Shown: positions 58,521 to 64,000 of the stretch, one piece after another
Numbering within the stretch: the stretch's first letter is position 1
Layout of the letters: every line of letters starts with the position of its first letter
Assembly: GCF_030068605.1 (NCBI RefSeq)
Contig: NZ_JASJOU010000002.1
Span: 62,001-126,000 of the forward strand
DNA: 64,000 bases
Reading direction: 5' to 3'
Source: Xanthocytophaga agilis
GTDB lineage: Bacteria > Bacteroidota > Bacteroidia > Cytophagales > 172606-1
Notes under the pieces: model-generated
Databases searched by the model: none
Told to the model about the DNA's origin: nothing
What the model saw: the letters and a program-made list of their open reading frames with translations, nothing else
Made by a program: the position numbers and the translations under genes

Positions 58521-58705
58521 TGATCAAGAACCAGTATTTTGTAAAACTGACCGGAGTTCCAGTCATTAACAAGGATGAACTAAATTCCGGTCAACAAAAA
58601 AGTTGAACATTATTCGAATAATTTTGAGAAATGATCGGTATTCTGGTCAAACACAAAAGTGATTCAAACTCTGGTCATTTTATAAATTGGTAATCACATG
58701 TCTCT
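58521..58705. repeat. Degenerate 28-bp tandem array of imperfect palindromes
   Basis: Five 18-bp units start at 58548, 58576, 58604, 58632 and 58660, exactly 28 bases apart. The first is TGACCGGAGTTCCAGTCA, the fourth TGATCGGTATTCTGGTCA; consensus about TGAnCnnnATTCtGGTCA, an imperfect palindrome. A weaker copy begins at 58521 (27 bases earlier) and a decayed one at 58688. Two palindromes, ATTATTCGAATAAT (58609-58622) and TATTCGAATA (58733-58742), lie in or beside it. The array sits between two convergent genes, an unusual place for operators. Spacers are A-rich and not coding (28 is not a multiple of three). Confidence 0.65.
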
Positions 58706-58772
58706 CATTATTTTTTCTATCCGTTTGAACTATATTCGAATAGCTGAGAGAATGTATACTTACTCATTCTCA

Positions 58773-60077
58773 TTAATTATCGACATCCCGTATTAAGGGT
58801 ATTCCATCGGCAATACGTTTTTCATAAGAAACCTGGAATCTGCTCAGATCTGGTTTATATTTTCTCTTCCTTTTTAATTCATACTGATAGATTGTTTGCC
58901 CCAACTGGTAGAGAAACGGATGAGCAATTGTATCATATTCATATTTATTGTCATTCAATATCCCATCACTATTTACATATAAAGTAGCTGTCAGCATATA
59001 CTCCACCTTATTTTTAAAATCTGCCACATACGAAACATCCGTCATAAACCCATACGCCCACCCTACTTTATTAAAGACCCTCACCCCTTCTGGTAGTTGG
59101 TGATGCAGGCTATCCTGAAAAAAGAATTTTACATACGTATCATAATATTGTGAAGGATCATAGTTGGGATAGTTGGTCTCGCCCGGAAATTGAGACAAAT
59201 ATTGATATACAAAGGAATAATCCTCTTCTGTCAATTGGAACTTCTGTCTGGCCTTTACTGAAGTAGGAAACATAACAGATTGCAATATCTGCTGCAATGA
59301 TTGCAAGGGTAGCTTATTTCGCATAGTAAAGTCAAAAGGCTCCTGTACCAGACTATCTTTGCTATCATAATATCCTTTACCAAGTTTTTCCACTCGCCGA
59401 AAGTCAAAAGCATCCCGGTTATAAGCAGCAGGCTGGCTAAAAACCATTTCGCCTTTTTCAGTAATAAAACGAACCGGATTCGTATGTCGGTTTTCCTCTG
59501 GTGTCATTCGAACAAACCGATGCGTAATACGGGTATCCGGATAACCTTTGGCATGTAACGACCGATTGATGGTCTCCTGTCCGACAAATTCATACATACG
59601 GCTATAGGCATCATTATCACTTACCAGAAAGGCCTTTTTTATAAAATGAGCAATAGATGGATAACCGTTAAGAGAAGTAGGGTCTTTCCATTCTCTGGAC
59701 TGATTACTATAGGCACTGTCAAACTGCATAGCAGTATTTTTTGTAACTCCAACAACATTCAACTGGTTTATTTTTTCCAGTGATAGCAAAGCAAGAGGCA
59801 ATTTGACTGTAGAAGCAGGATTAAAATAGAGTGTGCTATCTACCTGATACCTATAGTGTGTAAAGGAGGGAGCATTGTGCTTATCCCGATCTATACGGGT
59901 ATAGATAATCTGCAACCGATATTCCTGAGAATGTTGAATAACTTGCTGAAAAATAGCATCTGTATTTTTAGTAAATAGCTTTTTCAGAAAGTTGTCTGTT
60001 TGTACCTGCCCTAAACAAACTGAGGCAATCAAATAAAATGGAAAAGTTATAAGAAAGTGGTATGTATAGTTTTTCAT
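58773..60077 (-). CDS. Class A beta-lactamase-fold serine hydrolase, exported
   Basis: 434 residues from the ATG at 60077, with a signal peptide (cleavage near CLGQ). The active-site signatures are: S-x-x-K in NPASTVKLPLALLSLE, and S-D-N in FLVSDNDAYSRMYEFVG. The third motif, normally K-T-G, reads K-V-G (FNKVGWAYGFMTDVSY). An omega-loop-like TPEENRHTNPV follows S-D-N, but I cannot assign the class A glutamate. This is the beta-lactamase2 family; whether it hydrolyses beta-lactams or another peptide-like bond is open. It is much longer than secreted class A enzymes (about 290). Confidence 0.8.
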   Translation of the reverse strand: MKNYTYHFLITFPFYLIASVCLGQVQTDNFLKKLFTKNTDAIFQQVIQHSQEYRLQIIYTRIDRDKHNAPSFTHYRYQVDSTLYFNPASTVKLPLALLSLEKINQLNVVGVTKNTAMQFDSAYSNQSREWKDPTSLNGYPSIAHFIKKAFLVSDNDAYSRMYEFVGQETINRSLHAKGYPDTRITHRFVRMTPEENRHTNPVRFITEKGEMVFSQPAAYNRDAFDFRRVEKLGKGYYDSKDSLVQEPFDFTMRNKLPLQSLQQILQSVMFPTSVKARQKFQLTEEDYSFVYQYLSQFPGETNYPNYDPSQYYDTYVKFFFQDSLHHQLPEGVRVFNKVGWAYGFMTDVSYVADFKNKVEYMLTATLYVNSDGILNDNKYEYDTIAHPFLYQLGQTIYQYELKRKRKYKPDLSRFQVSYEKRIADGIPLIRDVDN

Positions 60078-60263
60078 GGTTACTAATATACAAAACCACA
60101 TCCAAAAATAAATTAACCTTGTATGAACTTAGAAATCAGTCCGAATTTCCATTTCAGCTATTCCTTTCCTTTATTCTGAATTATTTCGTTTTTTCTAAAA
60201 CACTACTGACATACTGCTGTCACTTCTCTGTTGTTTCTTTGTAATACACTAAACAACAAGACC

Positions 60264-60791
60264 ATGTTACAAACATCTATTGAATTAGCAGAATCTTCTC
60301 TTGTCTCTTTAAGCAGAGATTATGCAAATTATAATGCATGGGCTAACAAGCAATTGATCAATTGGCTACAAGCCAAGCCTGCACAATTAATGGAAGTAGA
60401 AGTAGCATCCAGTTTTCCCAGTGTACATTTAACAGTATGGCATATTCTACAAACACAACAATGGTGGTTAGGCAATCTGAAACGTAGTCCTTTAGGCAAC
60501 ACAAGAGACACAACTTTTGACGGTACTACTCAGGACATGATGCAGACTCTGCTACATCAGTCTGAAGAGTTCTGTACTTTTGTAGAGAATATGACAGAAG
60601 AAGATTTGTATGAGATGTATCCCTTTAGTATTCCGTATGTAGGAGATTTTTCCAGATCAGGGTTTGAGATCGTGCAACACTGCATGAATCACAGCACCTA
60701 TCACAGAGGCCAGTTGGTTACGATAGGGCGTGAACTAGGCTTCACAGATGCGCCAATGACTGATTATATGTTTTATCTCTTAATGGCCTGA
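60264..60791 (+). CDS. DinB-family protein
   Basis: 175 residues from the ATG at 60264 (MLQTSIELAESSL). DinB/YfiT-like four-helix bundle with a metal site of three histidines: SVHLTVWHILQTQQWW in the first half and HCMNHSTYHRGQLVTIGRELGF near the C-terminus. The start ANYNAWANKQLINWL is typical. These proteins are thiol-transferase or DNA-damage-inducible relatives of uncertain substrate. Convergent with an NmrA gene, terminator between. Confidence 0.92.
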   Translation: MLQTSIELAESSLVSLSRDYANYNAWANKQLINWLQAKPAQLMEVEVASSFPSVHLTVWHILQTQQWWLGNLKRSPLGNTRDTTFDGTTQDMMQTLLHQSEEFCTFVENMTEEDLYEMYPFSIPYVGDFSRSGFEIVQHCMNHSTYHRGQLVTIGRELGFTDAPMTDYMFYLLMA

Positions 60792-60800
60792 TTAATAAAG

Positions 60801-60836
60801 AAACAGCACAAGACGTATCTGTCTTGTGCTGTTTTC
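60801..60836. terminator. Terminator between convergent genes
   Basis: AAACAGCACAAGAC (60801-60814) pairs with GTCTTGTGCTGTTT (60821-60834), a perfect 14-bp stem with a 6-base loop and T run. Confidence 0.9.
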
Positions 60837-60850
60837 ATATAACAAATCGA

Positions 60851-61735
60851 TTAGTTTGACGCATATACCTGTTGCAGGTATACTTTTACAGAAGTAGGTT
60901 TATGACCTATCAGTTTTTCAAGAGTGGCATCTGTATTAGCAAATTCTCCCTGAGCGATACCCTGATTAAACCCTGTCAGTAAGCCTACTACTTCGCCGGG
61001 AACTCCTGCTTTTGTCAATTCAGCTGTAAATACTTCTGCAGTTGGAGCGACATAAGTGATCTTCTTGCCTGTGATCTCTGTAAGAATATCTGCTACATCC
61101 TGAAAGGATACTGCTTCGGTATTCACAGCTTCATACTCCTTGTTTTCGTGTCCTGAAGTCGTTAACACAGCAACAGCTAGTTCAGCAAAATCCTCTCTTG
61201 TTACAAATGAAGACTTTCCTTCTCCTGCAGGCTGGAATATTACTCCGGTTTCCAATACTTTGTCACCAATAAACATAGGAATGATATCTGTATACAAAGC
61301 ATGTTTTAGTATAGTATAGGATACTCCTGACGCCTTTAACAATTTCTCTGTATATAAATGTGACTTGGCAATAAAGGTAATAGGAGAAGTTTCTGTCTCA
61401 TTTTTACGAGCAAAGCTGGTATAGATTACATGTCCTACTCCTGCCTCTTTTGCTGCATTTACTACATTCTCATGTTGTTTTTCTCTGTTAACTATATCGT
61501 TACTTGATACAAAATACAGCTTGTCAATCCCTTTGAATGCAGTTACCAGAGAAGCATAATCATTGAAGTCTCCAATACGTGCTTCAATACCTTTAGCTGT
61601 AAACTCTTTCGCTTTCTCAGCATCTCTTACCAATACAACGATAGAAGATAGAGGTAATTCTTTTGCCAGTAATTCTACAACCAGTTTACCTAAATGTCCA
61701 GTTGCTCCGGTTATTAATAATTTGCTCATTGTCAT
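60851..61735 (-). CDS. NmrA-like NAD(P)H-binding protein (QorB/YtfG-like)
   Basis: 294 residues from the ATG at 61735 (MTMSKLLITGATGHLG); the ATG at 61729 is equally likely. Rossmann motif GATGHLG, KLYFVSSNDIVNREKQHENVVNAAKEAGV and VIYTSFARK, as in NmrA-type proteins; QorB reduces quinones with NADPH. It lies opposite the HxlR regulator at 61888, the arrangement seen for ytfG/ytfH-like pairs, so HxlR probably controls it. Confidence 0.9.
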   Translation of the reverse strand: MTMSKLLITGATGHLGKLVVELLAKELPLSSIVVLVRDAEKAKEFTAKGIEARIGDFNDYASLVTAFKGIDKLYFVSSNDIVNREKQHENVVNAAKEAGVGHVIYTSFARKNETETSPITFIAKSHLYTEKLLKASGVSYTILKHALYTDIIPMFIGDKVLETGVIFQPAGEGKSSFVTREDFAELAVAVLTTSGHENKEYEAVNTEAVSFQDVADILTEITGKKITYVAPTAEVFTAELTKAGVPGEVVGLLTGFNQGIAQGEFANTDATLEKLIGHKPTSVKVYLQQVYASN

Positions 61736-61850
61736 GTTTATTAATTTGTTTCGAAATAGTTGCACACCAAAATACAGTAACTTACTTTTGGTAACTCAAA
61801 GGTATATAGGTACGTTACATCAAACAAGAAGGCACCTGATAGTTAGACAC

Positions 61851-61864
61851 TTACCTCCAGGTAA
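61851..61864. promoter_or_regulatory. Palindrome, possible HxlR operator
   Basis: TTACCTCCAGGTAA: a 6+6 inverted repeat with a 2-base centre, 24 bases before the HxlR start, in the 152-base divergent spacer. A direct repeat of GTAACT lies nearby (about 61779 and 61793). Candidate operator only. Confidence 0.5.
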
Positions 61865-61887
61865 CGATTGTTGTAAATGAAGGAGTT

Positions 61888-62271
61888 ATGGAAGAAAGAA
61901 ATCTTGAAAAATTTTCAGATCTTATGAACTGTCCCGTGCGGCATGTACTGGATCGGTTTGGGGACAAATGGTCAGTACTGATTCTGATCATGTTAGATGA
62001 GAAAGGAACATTGCGATTCAATGCCTTACACCATACTATTCCTGACATATCACAGAAGATGCTTACTGTGACATTGCGTACATTAGAAGCAGATGGCCTG
62101 ATAACTCGCAAGATCTATCCTGAGATTCCGCCACGGGTTGAATACCAGTTAACAGAGATGGGTAGCAGCCTAATCCCCTATATAGATGGTCTAGCCAAAT
62201 GGGCACTACAGAATATGCCTCATATCCTACGTTCACGGGATCAATACAACAACAAGGTGGCATTCAATTAG
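61888..62271 (+). CDS. HxlR-family transcriptional regulator
   Basis: 127 residues, winged helix-turn-helix. It has the HxlR signature NCPVRHVLDRFGDKWSVLIL with the redox-sensitive-type cysteine (about 15), FNALHHTIPDISQKMLTVTLRTLEADGLITRK (recognition helix), PPRVEYQLTEMGSSL in the wing. Related regulators such as YodB and QorR sense electrophiles via this cysteine and repress a divergent quinone reductase. The divergent gene here is NmrA/QorB-like, in keeping with that. Confidence 0.93.
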   Translation: MEERNLEKFSDLMNCPVRHVLDRFGDKWSVLILIMLDEKGTLRFNALHHTIPDISQKMLTVTLRTLEADGLITRKIYPEIPPRVEYQLTEMGSSLIPYIDGLAKWALQNMPHILRSRDQYNNKVAFN

Positions 62272-62292
62272 TAATCCTGCCTATTCTATCTA

Positions 62293-62826
62293 ATGCAACA
62301 CTACAGAGAAGCTACCCTTCAGGATGCTGAGTCTATTGCTATACTCCATGCTACTAGCTGGAGAAATACCTATAGAGGCATGTTTAGTGATTCCTTTTTG
62401 GATACAGAAGTGTGGAAAAATAGAAAGAATGTATGGGAACAACGATTTTTCTCACCTCTACCCAATCAAAAAGTTATTGTAGCAGACGAAAACGCTTCTC
62501 TTAGCGGATTTGTGTGTGCTTTTGGAGATGAAGATTCAGTATGGGGTACATTAATAGACAACCTCCATGTGTCACGTCAGAAACAGGGTCAAGGCATTGG
62601 TTCCCAATTGCTAAAACACATTGTATTCTGGATGCAACACTCACATTTATCTGATTCATTTTATCTCTGGGTTCTGAATGATAATCATCCAGCCAGAAGA
62701 TTCTATGAAAAGCTGGGAGCCACCAATCAGGAAGCAGTGTTACATGACAATCCAGGTGGTGGACAATCTTTGGCACTTCGTTATGCCTGGCCTGACTATC
62801 GAATATTGCTTAACAAAATTTCATAA
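62293..62826 (+). CDS. GNAT-family N-acetyltransferase
   Basis: 177 residues. GNAT fold: start YREATLQDAESIAILHATSWRNTYRGM, and the acetyl-CoA P-loop VSRQKQGQGIGSQLLKHIV, then YLWVLNDNHPARRFYEKLGA. The start TSWRNTYRG is typical of the YjhQ-like/ RimI-like group acting on small molecules or proteins. Substrate unknown. It lies 21 bases after the HxlR gene, so possibly in its operon, and is convergent with the LysE-type exporter. Confidence 0.9.
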   Translation: MQHYREATLQDAESIAILHATSWRNTYRGMFSDSFLDTEVWKNRKNVWEQRFFSPLPNQKVIVADENASLSGFVCAFGDEDSVWGTLIDNLHVSRQKQGQGIGSQLLKHIVFWMQHSHLSDSFYLWVLNDNHPARRFYEKLGATNQEAVLHDNPGGGQSLALRYAWPDYRILLNKIS

Positions 62827-62834
62827 CATCTAAA

Positions 62835-62885
62835 GAGAAAGGAATGAGTTCATTTGTGTGAAACATTATGTTCCATTCCTTTCTC
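62835..62885. terminator. Hairpin between convergent genes
   Basis: GAGAAAGGAATG (62835-62846) pairs with CATTCCTTTCTC (62874-62885), a perfect 12-bp stem with a 27-base loop. It separates the acetyltransferase and LysE genes. Confidence 0.6.
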
Positions 62886-62895
62886 AATTGGGATC

Positions 62896-63531
62896 TTATT
62901 GAATTCTTCCAGTCAGAGCTGAATAAATCAACCACACACCAAAACCTGTCAGACACAGTCCTACAATTCGGTTCATCCAGTCTAATGTGTGACTGCTGAG
63001 ATAATTACTAATTCTTCGGGCAAAGAACACTTTAAGAAGATCGGAAGAAAAAAGGATGGAAATAATCCCAGCCAGAAATATATAGGCTTCTGCCGGGCTT
63101 TTTTCAATCTTGGCAGAGGCTACAGAAGCCATACCAATCCAAAATAAAACTACTGCAGGATTCAAAGAGTTAAGCAAAAATCCTTTGGAAATAAATCGAA
63201 ATGTTCCCACTCGCTGTGGTTGATTTGTCCCATTCTCTGCTACTTCGAGACGGGATTTTTTCATAAAAGTAGCAATCCCAAACCCTATTGCGATAAGTCC
63301 GCCAACAGCTGCAATATTGGATTCAAACTGTTTGACCAATTGAGAAAGTCCCAACTGACAGACAAAAGCATACATCAAATCACTAAGAGCAATTCCGGCA
63401 GCCATTAACGCTCCGGATCGAAAACCTTTCTGAATTCCTGTCTGTAACAAAGAAAAAAACACAGGTCCTAAACTAAACGTTACAGACAGAATAAGGCCAT
63501 ATTTCATGCCCGTTAACAACGCATAAATCAT
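62896..63531 (-). CDS. LysE/RhtB-family amino acid exporter
   Basis: 211 residues with about six hydrophobic helices. Family features: GLILSVTFSLGPVFFSLLQTGIQKGFRSGALMAAGIALSDLMYAF at the N-terminus (with the G-P motif) and LNSLNPAVVLFWIGM in the middle. Exports amino acids or related compounds; substrate unknown. 68 bases upstream of the GH3-like gene end on the same strand. Confidence 0.9.
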   Translation of the reverse strand: MIYALLTGMKYGLILSVTFSLGPVFFSLLQTGIQKGFRSGALMAAGIALSDLMYAFVCQLGLSQLVKQFESNIAAVGGLIAIGFGIATFMKKSRLEVAENGTNQPQRVGTFRFISKGFLLNSLNPAVVLFWIGMASVASAKIEKSPAEAYIFLAGIISILFSSDLLKVFFARRISNYLSSHTLDWMNRIVGLCLTGFGVWLIYSALTGRIQ

Positions 63532-63599
63532 TCCGCAAATCTTTTAAAATCAAACAAGCAATTCCATTGTCCTCTCTTCATCGGACAACCAACAACAGA

Positions 63600-64000
63600 T
63601 CAATTATTGGCAAAATTCTTCACAAAAGCCTCCCATTCTTCATACTGTTGCCTTTTCATTACACGCGGAAACTTGGTTTGACCACCGATCTTCCCTTTAT
63701 GCTCCATCCATTGATAAAAAACCTCTGTAGGTACAACATCCACATATACATCTTTTAGTGCAGCAGCACGTTCTACCCGATAATCATCATTGAGTATTTT
63801 CAGTTTCTCATCTATCTTCTCACGCAACAATCGCGGATCGGCTTCGTCATCCGTTCCTATAAACCAATGATGTGCAAACAAAGTACCATGTGGTATACCT
63901 ACCACTGTAAACTCTCGAATATCTATTCCTTGTTCTTCAGCCACTTGTTGTACAGCTTTATTCATATTATCTACAGACAGGTGCTCTCCACACAAACTCA
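63600..64000 (-). CDS. GH3 auxin-responsive promoter family protein (C-terminal part)
   Basis: The frame is open to the end of the window, so the start is outside. The visible 133 residues carry the GH3 C-terminal pattern: GEHLSVDNMNKAVQQVAEEQGIDIREFTVVGI, then HWFIGTDDEADPRLLREKIDEKLKILNDDYRVERAAALKDVYVDVVP and KGKIGGQTKFPRVMKRQQYEEWEAFVK. Plant GH3 enzymes adenylate and amidate small carboxylic acids; bacterial members are uncharacterised to my knowledge. The last domain includes the cap helix bundle. Confidence 0.88.
   Translation of the reverse strand, partial: SLCGEHLSVDNMNKAVQQVAEEQGIDIREFTVVGIPHGTLFAHHWFIGTDDEADPRLLREKIDEKLKILNDDYRVERAAALKDVYVDVVPTEVFYQWMEHKGKIGGQTKFPRVMKRQQYEEWEAFVKNFANN

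Noticed and set aside
58294-58606. Two overlapping ORFs (72 codons plus strand, 92 codons minus strand) near the 28-bp array
   Set aside because: They overlap the end of a real gene and the repeat array; the 28-base period does not keep a reading frame.
58521-58705. CRISPR array
   Set aside because: Units are degenerate and only 28 bases apart in total; there are no identical repeats with unique spacers and no cas genes.

Overview
The window is a stretch of ordinary chromosome from a member of the Bacteroidota, most likely a Cytophagales-type bacterium (inference). Reasons: several promoters fit the Bacteroidota pattern TTTG-N20-TAnnTTTG (upstream of rpsT, csp and the methionine operon); there is a PorE-type type IX secretion subunit, a TamB of the Bacteroidota type, a serine palmitoyltransferase, and families common in this phylum (DUF1684, DUF3667, DUF4136, DUF4846). 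The DNA is AT-rich, genes face both ways in short operons, and many convergent pairs are separated by a strong hairpin. I see no transposase, integrase, phage gene, CRISPR array, tRNA or rRNA.

Layout. 1-6.6 kb: end of a HisC-like aminotransferase, DUF1684 protein, radC, rpsT, serine palmitoyltransferase, CCA-adding-type enzyme, a possible 40-residue membrane peptide, cold shock protein. 6.8-14.5 kb: a 1228-residue outer-membrane protein, a DUF3667 protein, a predicted outer-membrane protein, tsaD. 14.8-28.4 kb: tamB, an SPFH-GYF_2 protein, a DUF4846 protein, folA, a conserved protein of unknown function, a membrane-anchored zinc-ribbon protein, a lipoprotein and a von Willebrand A protein. 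28.7-36.5 kb: CE15-like esterase, polysaccharide deacetylase, hemL, ferric-siderophore-reductase-like protein, DsbA/FrnE-like protein, a small lipoprotein and a TPR plus periplasmic-binding-fold protein. 36.6-41.8 kb: yidC, pyrG, threonylcarbamoyl-AMP synthase, a secreted protein.

41.9-46.2 kb is a methionine operon: promoter, SAM riboswitch of the S-box clan, a cysteine-rich 52-codon leader ORF, metY, a hairpin, metX (TTG start) and homoserine dehydrogenase, closed by a terminator. 46.4-55.2 kb: a polysaccharide deacetylase overlapping a glycosyltransferase, an ECF sigma factor with a small membrane protein, an aldehyde dehydrogenase, folD, queE and porE. 55.2-64 kb: four small envelope proteins, a degenerate 28-bp tandem array, a beta-lactamase-fold hydrolase, a DinB protein, a divergent NmrA/HxlR pair, an acetyltransferase, a LysE-type exporter and the C-terminus of a GH3-family enzyme.

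The genes mostly serve housekeeping and envelope work. TsaD and the YrdC/Sua5 protein both serve t6A tRNA modification; metY-metX-hom form a methionine branch under SAM control; TamB, YidC, PorE and the many signal-peptide proteins build the envelope. The points most worth a second look are the 28-bp array at 58.5 kb, the double control suggested upstream of metY, and the possible SPFH/zinc-ribbon envelope-stress group.
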